Source of the DNA: Lenzites betulinus
Taxonomy: Eukaryota; Basidiomycota; Agaricomycetes; Polyporales; Polyporaceae
Length of the DNA stretch: 64,000 bases
Reading direction: 5' to 3'
NCBI GenBank assembly: GCA_022264855.1
Contig: JABYQU010000019.1
Span: forward strand, 310,001-374,000
Shown here: in pieces, positions 1 to 11,196 of the stretch
Position numbering within the stretch: position 1 is the stretch's first letter
Layout: each line of letters opens with the position of its first letter
Translations under genes and position numbers: made by a program
The notes under the pieces: model-generated
What the model was told of the DNA's origin: nothing
Databases searched by the model: none
The model's input: only the letters and a program-made list of their open reading frames with translations

Positions 1-2902
1 GCTCTCTCTTATTCTGGCCATTCAATCGGTCCTCGCTCTTGCGCCTGCAAAGCGGTATTACGACACACACGATTACTACGTGCTTGAACACGATCCCCTG
101 GCAGGTGCTTCGCTGGCCGAGTGCGCGGGAACACTGGGCGTAGAGGTTGTCGAACAGGCGGGCGAGCTGATCAACCACTGGCTCGTGCGGATACCCAAGG
201 GTCTTGCGAAGAGGGACTCGGACCCCGTCCTGCGCTCTTTAGATGATGTCCGGCGCGCCGCAGAAGCTTCGCACGTATCTTCAAGGTCCGAGGATGCGCT
301 CCGGAGACGAAAAGTAGCATCCGCAGTGAGGAACGTCTTCCCTCAATCTCTTCGGCAACGAGTGAAGCGCGCCCCACCACCTATACGACCGCCTGAAGGT
401 GCAGAGTCTTCGGCAGAGGTGGCGGAGCATTTTGGGATACATGACCCGGAATTCGGGCAGCAATGGCATATTGTCAACGACCAGTATCCGGAACACCAGA
501 TGAACGTCACACGGGTCTGGGACATGGGTATCACAGGCGAGGGCGTCATTACCGCCCTGGTCGATGACGGCTTGGACTACACCAGTGAAGACCTTGCCGC
601 GAACTTCGTAAGTTACTGCGGCTATCTCTCCTTGGGCGCGGGCGACTTACCCTGGTTCAGTATGCGTACGGTTCGTATGACTACAACGATCATACCGACC
701 TACCAACTCCCGTTCTATACGATGATCACCACGGAACCCGCTGCGCAGGCCAGATCGCCGCTGTGAAGAACGACGTCTGCGGAGTAGGTCTAGCATACGA
801 CTCCAAAGTTGCTGGCATCCGAATCCTTTCTGGCCCCATTTCGGACATTGACGAGGCCGCCGCACTCAACTACGACTACCAGAACACCTCGATCTACTCC
901 TGCAGCTGGGGACCCCCGGATGACGGTAGGTCGATGGAGGGGCCTGGATATCTGATCAAGAAGGCCATGGTGAACGGCATCCAACAAGGCCGAGGCGGCA
1001 AGGGCTCTGTTTTCGTCTTCGCAAGCGGGAACGGTGGCCGAAGCGGTGACCAGTGCAACTTCGACGGCTACACTAACAGTATCTTCTCCGTCACGGTTGC
1101 GGCCATCGACTACCAAGGCCTTCATCCCGAGTACTCCGAGGCGTGCGCCGCGAACATGATCGTGGCATACTCATCGGGAGGCGGAAAACAGATCGTGCGT
1201 TTCGAGAAATGTGATCCATTCGTGGGATGGACTACTCATACCCCGTTAGACCACCACCGACCGAGGCAAGAACAAGTGCTCGCATATGCATGGTGGAACA
1301 TCAGCTGCTGCACCGAACGCGGCCGGCGTCTTTGCTCTCGCTCTGCAGGCTCGGTAAGCTGACTACTCGATAATAGACTAGCGCAGATAGTTGCTGACGA
1401 GTAAACATAAGTCCCGAATTGAGTTGGCGCGACATTCAGCACCTGTGCGTGCGCACTGCGCATCAGGTCAACCCCGAAGATCCCGACTGGGAAGCCACCG
1501 CCTCTGGGAGGATGTACAGCTACAAGTACGGCTTTGGTAGCCTGAACGGGTATGACTTTGTCAAGGCAGCTCAGGATTGGCAGCCCGTGAAGCCGCAGAC
1601 GTGGGTCGACTTGCCTGTGATCCAGCTGAACAACGGCACAATGGATACAGAGGAGAATGCACACGGCGGCGAACCCATCCCCGAGGGCGGTGTCGAGAGC
1701 AAGGTCACGATCACTAGCGAGATGCTGCAGGAACATAACTTTGAGAAGCTCGAGCACATCACGATCAAAGTCTGGATTACCCACACGCGCCGCGGAGAAG
1801 TAGAAGTCGAGCTTACCAGCCCTCATGGCATTCGGAGCGTCCTTGCCGCAAGGCGTAATGGTGACGCAGCAAAGTCCGGATACCCTGGATGGACGTTCAT
1901 GACAGTGAAGCACTGGTATGTTCCTCAACTGCTGATGATAACGTCGGTCCTCATTTGTCGCATAGGGATGAGGACCCGCTTGGTGAATGGACTATTCGCG
2001 TCAGCGATCAGCACAAAGAAGGGGAAAGCGGCGTTTTCTTGGGATGGACAATGTCTATCTGGGGGTCTGTGATGGACGCTGGCAAAGACATCCACGTCTA
2101 CCAAGTTCCTCTCGTTGATGACGTCCTCCCTCCTGTGCCCGCTGTCGACGCGGAGCCCATCGTCAGCTCTACTACCGATGGCCCGACGGGCACGAGCTCC
2201 ACGACCCACTCGCGCCCCACCGAACACCTGCCAGGGGACCACGGCGAGGCTGAAGGCGAAAATACCAAACCTGCATTCACCAGCGCGGCCGCCCCCTCCG
2301 CCGTGACCGGCGTCGCAGAGGACGTCGCCGAGGAGTCCCCGTCGACATCGACGACCACGGCGACCACGACCGCCGCGCCCTCCATGACGGTCACGCCCGA
2401 CGAGGGCTGGTTCTCCGACCTCTCGAAGCTCGTCGAGAACCAGATGTGGTTCTTCGTCGCGATCGGCGCCGTCGCGCTCTTCGGCATCGGCGTCGCCGTC
2501 TTCTTCTGGCGGCGTGCGGTCCTCCGCCGCCGCCGTGCCGCGAACTACACGACCCTCCCCGCGGGCGACGACGTCGCGATGGGCTCGCTCGACGCGCGCG
2601 GGGCCGGCCCGCGCGCCCCGCGCCAGACGAAGGAGCTCTACGACGCGTTCGGCGAGGTCTCGGACGACGAGGACGCGGACGAGGAGACGGCGCTGCGGCC
2701 GCACGCGATCTCGCCTGGGCTCGAGACAGGCCTGCACTCTGGGTTCCTGGAGGACGACGACCCGCCCACCGCGAGCAGCATCCCGGCGCACGCGCGCTAC
2801 CGGGACGAGCCCGATTCTCCTGTGGACGAGGAGAAGCTGCGCGCGGATAGCCCGGGCAGCGGGAGCGGGAGCAGTTGGGAGCACGCGTCGGAGACTCGGT
2901 AG
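1..2902 (+). CDS. KEX2: Kexin (Kex2-type) proprotein convertase, 5' end missing
   Basis: Calcium-dependent serine protease of the late Golgi that cleaves secretory precursors after dibasic sites. The frame is open from base 2 and begins inside a hydrophobic signal-peptide core ending near APAKR, so the start codon lies just upstream of the window. Exons: 1-607, 661-1194, 1250-1353, 1412-1915, 1966-2902 (894 visible residues). Catalytic signatures are all present: Asp in ALVDDGLDY, His in DDHHGTRCAG, the oxyanion-hole Asn in FVFASGNGG and Ser in HGGTSAAAP. The P domain follows, with WDEDPLGEW restored across the fourth intron. A Thr/Ser-rich stalk then leads to one membrane segment near 2449-2508 (MWFFVAIGAVALFGIGVAVF) and an acidic cytosolic tail, the classic Kex2 order. 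The gene is tail-to-tail with MCM7. The identification is secure; only the N-terminus is incomplete. Confidence 0.95.
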
Positions 2903-3142
2903 TACGGACGATAGTATTAGCTCCCGATTTGTTCACCCACGTTCAGCCTAGACACGCATTGCATCGGTAGTTTGTATTTCTCGTCGCACATGCGGGATGG
3001 ATGGATAGTATTTATGCGCTACATAACAGTACAAGGACAAGGACAACATGGCGGACGGAAGAACGCTGAAATAACCTATACGACACAAAGAGATGGAGAC
3101 ATGAAAGCGAAAGCATACGAAGTGTCCAAGACATTAGTCGCG

Positions 3143-5923
3143 CTATGCGCTCTCGATGAAGCGCAGCTTTGAGTTGCCCGCTACGCGAGTCCAGACATCC
3201 AGGCGTTCGTACTGCAAGGCGGCTAGCGTCAGCATGCACCCTCAATCCCACAGGAGAACAACATACCTCGATGACCGTCTCCATGAGCTGTGCTTCTGTG
3301 AACCCACTCGTAAGCACCCGCGATCGGATATCGACCATCGACAGCTCCTCTGAGTCCTCTTCCTCGTCGCTGTCCACGTCCATATCGCGCTCGCCCTCCG
3401 GCCCGCGCCCGATCCTCTTCGACCCGCGCGTCTTGCGGCCCTTCTTCCCCGCCTGCGCCTGCTTCGCCATCTCCTTGATGAGGCGGAAGACCTTGCTGAC
3501 GTCGGAGCGGTCCGCGTCGTGCGCCTCCTCCTCGTCCTCCGCGAGCGAGCGCTTGCTGACCTCCATGAGCCGCAGCGCCTCGTCGACGTCCGCGTGCGCA
3601 ACCTCGTTCGAGAAGCGGAGCCGCGCGAGCGCCTGCGCAAGACGCAGCACGCCGAGGAGCGTACGCGGGGACGTGTACGTGTGCGACTTCTTCTGCTCCT
3701 CCTCGTCCTTGCCCACCTTGCGCAGGCGCACGTACGTCTCGACGATGTAGTTCGAGACCTCCTGCGGCACCGTCGGGCGGTGCTCACGCGCTCGTGCGAT
3801 GTAATGCCTGTAGACCTGGTCAGCGTTAGGGTACATGACAGTCTGCGCGTCAGACGCACCGGATGAGAGTGGGGTCAATGAGCTCGAAGTCGAAGTCGGG
3901 GTGTGTGTTGTGCATGTGCACGTATGTAACGTGCTCCGCCAGGTGCTCGTCGTCCTCTCGCGTCGGCTTGTCAAGAATGAGGAACAGCAGGTCAAAACGA
4001 GAGAGCAGCGCCGCGGGCAGATTGATGTTCTCCACTGGGGAGATCTTCGGGTTGTATCGTCCGTAAAGAGGATTCGCAGCCGCGAGGATAGATGTACGCG
4101 CGTTCAGTGTGGTGGAGATGCCCGCCTTGGAGATAGAGATAGTCTGCTGCTCCATGACCTCGTGAATGGCAGTACGGTCGGATTCTTCCATCTTGTCGAA
4201 CTCATCGATGCAGCAGATGCCGTTGTCAGCAAGGACAAGCGCGCCGCCCTCTACAAGTACAAGTTGTGTCAGTATCCGATGGAAATATGAAGTACTGAAG
4301 GACATACCGAGCACCATCTCATCAGTTACAGGATCGCGCATGACAGCAGCTGTTAGACCGACACCCGAAGAACCCCGACCAGTGGTGTACACGCCTCGAG
4401 GCGCAACTTTGGAGATATACTTGAGTAATTGCGATTTAGCCACACCGGGATCACCCATGAGACAGATGTTGAGGTCGCCACGAATCTTCATTCCGTCGCC
4501 CATAGTCTTCGTTACGCCACCAACGAGGAGCAAGAGCAAGGCCTTCTTGACATCTGCGTGGCCGTATATCTCAGGAGCGATACTTTGAGCGAGCTTCATG
4601 TAAAGCTGCGGGTCATCACGTAAGCTGTCGATGGCGCGCTGGATCTCAGGAGTGATTTCCATGGCGCTGTACTGCTTCTTGAGTTGAAGAATATGATGGG
4701 CCTCAAGGTAGGTGTCGGTGAGAAGCCCGGCGCGGATGGCCTGGTAACCCGTGTAGGGGATTGGTAGGAAGATACCCCCGAGGTGCACAATGTCGCCCGG
4801 GCTCATCTGACGCGTAAGGGAACCGTGGATATGCACAGTCATGGATCGCGGAATATGGCCTACAGGGACTTGGTCGGTCTGAGGAGGGGAGGGAGGTCTA
4901 TGAGGTGCCCCATGGAAGTAGTTGATGCACGCTCACCATCTCCTGGATTTTTACCTCTTGGAAGGGGCTAAAGCGACATGCACGCGTCTGCATATGCAAA
5001 GTGCCATGAATACCGTTCTTCTTGCACTCGGACTCGTTTTGGCAATCGAGGATGGGTTGGAAGTCCTTCCGCGAAATATCTTGAAATGTCTCTGAGCCGC
5101 AGACGTCGCAGGTGTACGCATTTACACGCAAGAGTGGTTTGACCTCTGAGACACGGGTGACGATACCGCGCACTGTGATCAGCCTGCCGAGATGCATGCC
5201 CTTAACGTCGCGGACAGCCATGGCGATATCTGACCGAAGAGGTTGGAAGTAGAGGTTGCTTAAGGAACTAGGTCAGGTCGCGCACAAAACGAGGGATTCG
5301 AGGACTCACTATCGTCTCAAAAGGTGGTCCGGGAAACCCTCCTGCGTCCCCTCCGTACGCTCATTCCGCTCTCTGCGCTGATGCAGGATAACATCAATCA
5401 CCTCGTCGTGTTCGCTGATGTCCTTTGTCGGCTGAGGCATGAGTTGATCTACAACCTCGCTGAAGAGAGCGACATAACGGCGTGCATTCCTGCGTATTCT
5501 TGACACTAACTCGGCGACGGTACGCTCATGCTATTGCTCGTGTCAGGTGGTAGATCTGGCAAAAATCGCGCAGAAACGCACTTCCGAAATGTCTTCCAAG
5601 TCGATGATGAGCATCTGTTGCTCCCGGTTCGCTATCCTTTGCTGTGATCAAGGTCAGGAAGGACGCATGTGGCTGGGAGAAGAGCGCAGACCAGCTGGTT
5701 CATATATTTGATATTCTTCGTCCTTGACGGCGCGTCGTTGTCACCGCCGAGGTCGATGTCGGCTATGCCGTCGATGAGTTCCTTGTCTTGGGAGCTGAAT
5801 GTTGAGAGAAACTGGCTGATGCGGTCTGCACTATGGATGAGAGGCTGAGGACGCGTTTCGTGAGTGCGACGCGCCTTTTTCAGCAACGTAGTCGACGTCG
5901 ATAGTGACAACGGGGAGAGCCAT
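3143..5923 (-). CDS. MCM7: MCM7, subunit of the MCM2-7 replicative helicase
   Basis: AAA+ subunit of the MCM2-7 helicase that is loaded at origins and unwinds DNA at the fork. Nine exons (reverse order): 5923-5875, 5825-5692, 5641-5582, 5530-5310, 5258-4937, 4878-4308, 4250-3860, 3807-3267, 3211-3143; 785 residues. Visible motifs: N-terminal [12 protein letters not shown] typical of fungal MCM7, zinc-binding CDVCGS and CQNESEC, Walker [13 protein letters not shown], Walker [10 protein letters not shown], sensor AAANP, and arginine finger LLSRFDLLF. The C-terminus YERLDVWTR restored across the last intron is MCM7-like. The first intron (5826-5874) only preserves the family frame (VAEKDRISQFL) if its donor is GC (GCGCGT); a GT donor 4 nt away would insert extra residues. 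It is head-to-head with the methyltransferase gene, and ACGCGT lies 9 bp upstream of the start. Confidence 0.96.
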
Positions 5924-6174
5924 GGCGAAGGACGCGTCGGGGGTGGTGGTGGGAGCGAAGGAGGAGAACGCGGAAGAGGAGCGAGGGCAAGTGACCGCGA
6001 CCGCGCGCGTCGCGTCTCGGAGGAACAAGCGCCCATGTCCCGGCCTTTGTCCGCGACCCTCAACCGACCCTGCTTGTCCTCCTCGTGTTCCCCGCGCCCG
6101 TTTTTCTTGGTCTCTGTTGCGTGCCGTCGTGCTCGCTCGTCTCTCGCGCTCGCTATTTTATTGGTCGTCTGTGG
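5924..6174. promoter_or_regulatory. Shared divergent promoter of MCM7 and the DNA methyltransferase gene
   Basis: The two start codons are separated by only 251 bp. The interval contains an exact ACGCGT at 5932-5937 (the MCB element bound by MBF-type cell-cycle regulators in yeasts), a TCGCGT-containing stretch near 6002-6018, and an inverted CCAAT (ATTGG) at 6160-6164. The sequence elements are seen directly. Their function in this organism is inferred; MCB control of MCM genes is established in ascomycete yeasts. Confidence 0.5.
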
Positions 6175-9100
6175 ATGCACTCTCGCGGAGACAACCGCCC
6201 GCGCAAACGGAAGCTCTCCGTCTATGTAGAGATTCCAACCTCGCGCCGTGTTCGCGCGGTCTAGTACGCCCTCCTCTCGGACAGCTTTCACATTCTCTGC
6301 TAACCCCCAATCAGTGCTCGAGCTTCATCATCCGACACCTCGAGCTATGTCGACGACTCCTCTTCGGAGAGCTCGGACGACGACTCGGACCAGGGCGAAG
6401 CCGAGGACGAGGACGAAGACCAGGACAGCAGCGACGACAGTGACGAAGACAGCAGCGAAGAGATCATAGGGAACAGCGACGGAGATAGCGAAGAAGCTGC
6501 CCCCACCCTGCCGCGGCGCCATGGCGTGGAGAAAGCCCTGTCGGAGAAGCACAACCCAACGTGCGTGACCCCTCAAGTCAGTGCAATCGCGACCAGATTG
6601 TCCTTCGCAAAATCGGCGTTCATTACGGACCTGCCCGAGGATGTGGAACGCCGCAACCCAACTGCTAAGAAGAGAGCGGTCCACCTCTCTGACCCTGCAA
6701 CAATGACGTGGGTGGAAGCTTCAAGGACTACGGCCATGACCCCGGGTCTGTATACCAAAGTTTTGATAGACGGCGTGACCTATTCGGTACGTCTCCACAT
6801 GGGCCGACTTGCAGCGCGCTGATAATTGCTCCAGGTGAACGACGTCGTTATTGTTGAGCCCGGCCAAGATCAGGATCGTACGCGGGCGAGGAACGCAGAA
6901 TCAAAGCGCGCGCGCTGTGCAGACAATATGCTCGCCGATACCAAATGGTGTGTTCAGGCTGTCGCGTTTGACTCTGTACGCTACTGATCAGTATGCAAAA
7001 GGTTCTGCAAGATCCTCTACATGTTCGAGAACGTGGACAAGCAGGGAAAGCGGAGCAAGCACTTTCATGCCCAGTGGCTACAGCACGGGTCCCAAACCCT
7101 GCTGCAAGAAGGAGCACATCCTCGTGGGCTCTTCTGGCTCAACGAGTGCGACGACCTCCCGCTGGAGTGCATTTTCTCCAAATGCAACCTCCATCCCTGG
7201 CCGCGAGGAGAACCCGTGCCGCTCGGCCCCCAATCATGGTCATCTCAAGCAAACTGCTTCTATGCTGGGTATGAATATCGTTTTATGTGTGCCTTCTAGG
7301 GTGCTGACGCCGTCTTGGTAGGTTAACCTGGGACAGTGAAAACTGTGCCTTCATTGAGGCCCCGGTCCTCAGTCCGGGGCAGTCCCAGCATGCCTGTGCG
7401 CTCTGCGGCCGTTCAAACGCTCAGGAGGCATGGTCGTTGGATTCATCGGGTGTCCTATCACATGATGGAGTTGACTACCATGTCCATGACTTCGTGTATA
7501 TGCACACACCAGGTCAACTCACTGGACTCCTTACGGTTGCCCAGATTCTCGGATTTTTATCTGATGAGGATGGATGTCTGGAGGTCAAAGTGCAGCACCT
7601 TGGTAGGGTCGACACCCTCACTGAGACTCTTGACCAAGATGCTCATGCCCCTAGGGACAATGTAAGTCTGTCTGCTATGTGCTGGATATATTCTGACAGT
7701 TGTTCACAGCGGCGGCTCTTCCTTACTGCAGTGGTGACTACCATCGCTGCCAGGCAAATCTCAGGAAAGGCCTATGTCACTTCCCCGTCCTCTCCCACAC
7801 AGACAGAGGCCTTTGTTAAGCTGGATGATCACTTCTATTGTGATTTGCAGTCTGAGTCCCTTGCACCCCAGTCTGTGGATGACCTGATGAGTCTGGACCC
7901 TACTGTTCTCATTCAGTGTGATCTTTGCAATTTGGCTGCCATGGACATTGTCTTGGAGAAGGAGAGACTTCTACAGTCATATGGCCCTCTAAGAGGGATG
8001 GAACTCTTTGCTGGTAGGTAGTCACAGTTGTGGCTGATCAGTTGATCTCATGGAATGTTGTTCAGGTGCAGGAGGTCTGTCAACTGGACTGGAGATGTCA
8101 GGTGCAGTCAAAACCAACTGGGCAGTAGAGTTCTACCCCAGTGCTGCTAAGACCTACAAGTGAGTCATTCAATCCTGACTGTGGGACATGTATTGACCAG
8201 CACTGCAAGGGCCAATCATCCACATACTACAGTCTACAACCAATGTTCCAACCTGCTCCTAGAGCATGCAATTCAGGTTGCAAATGGCCACTCTCCCAAG
8301 CCATTGAAGACTCTTGATCCATCATTATGCACAAATGTGCCCCCAATGCCACAACCTGGTGAGGTTGACTTCATTTATGGAGGTCAGTTCATATTGCCTA
8401 CTTTCTGGTGCTTTATGGCCAACTGACTGAGATTCTCAGGTCCTCCATGCCAAAGCTTCTCTATGATGAATCACCATAAGGTAAGTGTAAGATTGTGTGA
8501 CAGCTGTTGGTGCATCTTACACAGGTTTGATAGAAAGCAGATGATCCTAGGTATGTTATAGTTCTTCCTGACATTACAGGTTTCATTGACCAGTTCTATA
8601 GGAGCTTCTTGGTCTGCAACATGATCTCCTATGTGGAGTTCTATAGACCAAAACTCTTCCTCCTGGAGAATGTTGTTGGTATGCTCTCCTACAAAGTAGG
8701 AGGGGTACAGGATGGTAGGAAGATAATTGGTGGGGTTGAGATGGGTGTCATCAAGTTCATTCTGAGCTCATTGACAACACTTGGGTAAGTGAAGTTTCAT
8801 ATGTTAGTGGAGTGATTGAGATTCACTTGGTATATAGATACCAGGCCCACTTCCAGGTTCTTCAAGCAGGCCAATATGGTGCACCTCAAGGGAGAAGAAG
8901 AGTTATAGTCCTTGGCTCCAGAAGAGACATCCCACTCCCTGCATTCCCACTCCCTGTCCATGCCTTCCCCACTGCTGTGCACAATGTGAACCTCCCTACG
9001 GGGGAGGTCCTGTTGCCAGTCACAAGGCCAGGTGCTGATGAGTGTGGACACCAATGTGCCCCCATCCCCTGTGTCACAGTTATGGAAGCTATCAGTGATC

Positions 9101-10140
9101 TGGTATGTGCTAATGATTCTGATATTGCTCATTGTCTAACATATGTGTATTAGCCTATGTTTGATTGGTGAGGCTGGATACTATCTGTAACCAAACTTCA
9201 CTAATCACACATGACAGGATTGATCCCCACGCTAAAAGGGATCCATCTGCTGAGGATCTTATGGAAGTTGGCAACCGCCTTGTTGATGGCATTGAACGGT
9301 TCAGTGGATGTTCCAAGCATGGGAACAAGCAGCCCTCAGGATATCTTACTCCTGTGCCATACCCTCACCCACCACTCAGCCGCTACCAGAGCTGGCTAAG
9401 AGCTGGGAATGGTGACACTGTGCTTTACCACTATACCCGGAGGCTCGCAATTGGTGTGGTGGAAAGGTATGCATGATCATCTTACTTATATATGTTTGTA
9501 CTAATCACTACTGTGCAGAGTTGTAAATGTACCCATGAGGCCTGATGCAGGCCATGAAGGTGAGGATCAACCTCAAATGTGATTATCTCCTGCTTACTCA
9601 ATTATAACATGATAGATCTTCCTAAATGCCTTAGGGTTGAAAGGGTTATGAGAAAACCTGGCTATAAGAGTGAGCTTCTTGATACTACCAGATTTAATCT
9701 GATTAACACTTTCATAGCATTGTATGGCAGAATCAATGGAAAGGGCCATTTTGTCACAGCTATGACAACTATTGCACCCAATGCTAAGGGTGGCAAGGTC
9801 ATACACCCCACTGTAAGTTCCAGATACTATCCTGGGAACTTTACTCACAGAAACACATAGCAAAAGCGAATTCTCACCATCAGGGAATGTGCCAGGGCCC
9901 AAGGCTTCCCAGACTCATACCAGTTCTTGTCTTTGCATAAGCAATTGACCAACAAATGCCTGGAAGATGTAAGTACATCAGTCCTTCAAGCATTGCACCT
10001 TTCACTCACAGATTAACTTACAGCAAATGAAGCAGATTGGGAATGCTGTCCCAGTGCCACTTGCTGCAGCACTTGGCAAATCTATTGGGGATGTAGTTTA
10101 CAAGCTTTGGAAGATCCGGGAGGGGCAGGAGCAAGGATGA
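6175..10140 (+). CDS. DNMT1: DNMT1-type DNA (cytosine-5) methyltransferase with two BAH domains
   Basis: Transfers a methyl group from S-adenosylmethionine to cytosine in DNA. Eighteen exons give 1027 residues: 6175-6263, 6315-6786, 6835-6947, 7002-7268, 7322-7661, 7710-8013, 8066-8159, 8210-8382, 8440-8480, 8534-8550, 8602-8784, 8838-9102, 9154-9167, 9218-9466, 9519-9559, 9616-9812, 9861-9968, 10024-10140. A basic N-terminus ([12 protein letters not shown]) and an acidic Ser/Asp/Glu run are followed by BAH1 ([22 protein letters not shown]), BAH2 and the catalytic domain. Catalytic motifs: [31 protein letters not shown] with the catalytic Cys, [58 protein letters not shown]. No replication-foci (RFTS) domain is visible, and only 251 bp separate it from MCM7. 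A TAG in the exon 1 frame is split by the first intron. The 3' two thirds is AT-richer and almost devoid of CpG. DIM-2 type is the alternative family name. Confidence 0.93.
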
Positions 10141-10210
10141 GCAGTCAGAGTAGCACAGAAGTCTCTATCTATCACACAGTCTTACATTGTTTATGTTGTT
10201 GTCACCACCA

Positions 10211-10864
10211 TTAGGATTGTGCCCCAGAGTCCTGCGCCAGTATGCCCTCAACTCGCTTAACCTTGCCTTCATTACCAGTACCAGGTGCAACCTCGCGATC
10301 GACCCGGGTGCCAATGCGGACATCCGTTGCAATGCGAGGTGCGCCCTTTGCATGGACTGCCGCATGGCAAGCCTGGATGGCCTGTGTAACCTCCGTCCAC
10401 GGACCCTCTATGAACACACATGAGCTCGTGTAGAACGAGGCCGAAATGCAAAGCAGACGCACCCAAGTTTGTGCCGTATCCGCTGACACACAGTATGCGG
10501 GATGAGTTGGGTCATCGACGGAACAAGGACCCACTTACTGCATCTACACCCAGTCCCAGCTGATCAGCAACAAACCGCGCGGCTACGCGCCCCTCCGACA
10601 TGCTCACCTTGAACTTCAACCCAGTCTTCTCGAGAACGCGCTGACATTCCGCGATGTATTCCGCGACCTAACGCGAGCCGCAGCTCAGCATTTTAGCGAA
10701 CACGACGCCGGGACGCAGGTCTTACAGAGGGGTCAGCGAGTCCCATAGGAATGAGGCAGAAATCTACGAGGATGCGGAGATCAGCTTGAGAATCTGGAGG
10801 CGTTTCTCCGGCGCGAACCTGCGACGGCGTAGAGATCACCGGTCGAGCTTGCTGCTTGTGCCAT
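10211..10864 (-). CDS. ECM15: UPF0045/MTH1187-family (Ecm15-like) small protein with a 5-nt micro-exon
   Basis: Small ferredoxin-fold protein of the UPF0045/MTH1187/YkoF superfamily; some members bind thiamine, and the cellular role in fungi is unclear. Six exons in reverse: 10864-10819, 10763-10726, 10667-10608, 10543-10539, 10482-10463, 10407-10211; 121 residues. The assembled protein reads MAQAASS..VADFCLIPMG, then KMHGYGTNLEGPW, PRIATDVRIGTR and KVKRVEGIL, the conserved order of the family. Exon 4 is only ATGCA and supplies Met-His of KMHGYG; exon 5 is 20 nt. Both are flanked by good signals (GTGTAG, GTAAGTGG, GTCAG, GTGCGT). The gene ends 70 bp from the stop of the methyltransferase gene (tail-to-tail). 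Yeast ECM15 is the nearest named relative I recognise; orthology is inferred. Confidence 0.88.
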
Positions 10865-11196
10865 CTCGCAGGTCTCGATGTGGGCGGTGGTAGCGCGTAC
10901 AGTGGCCGAGGCGTTTTCTCGGAGAGAGAAGATGAGAGTCGAGACGAAGCGCAAGCCGGGATGCACGGTGCACTGGATAAGTACTGTGAGATCTATGTGA
11001 GATCGCGCGGACCGGCGACGGGGCGAGCTTTCGCACTCATACCGTCACCAACACCTCCTTCTCCCGCTCGCTTGCTGGCATATTGGTCTCGTCGACCAGC
11101 ACTGATAACGCCTGTATACGTTGGTACAGTCTCTCGTAAACCACAATCTCGTGGCCTTGGAACGCCCGACCCGACCGATCGTTACACCGCGAAGCC
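10865..11196. other. Divergent intergenic region, UPF0045 gene / GID5
   Basis: 332 bp between two divergent start codons, presumably containing both promoters. I see no convincing TATA box or further gene. The open frame in its plus strand starts inside the UPF0045 first exon and has no conserved features. Confidence 0.4.

Noticed and set aside
1925..2884. 319-codon minus-strand open frame
   Set aside because: Antisense shadow of the KEX2 tail in GC-rich sequence; Arg/Ala/Val-rich product without motifs.
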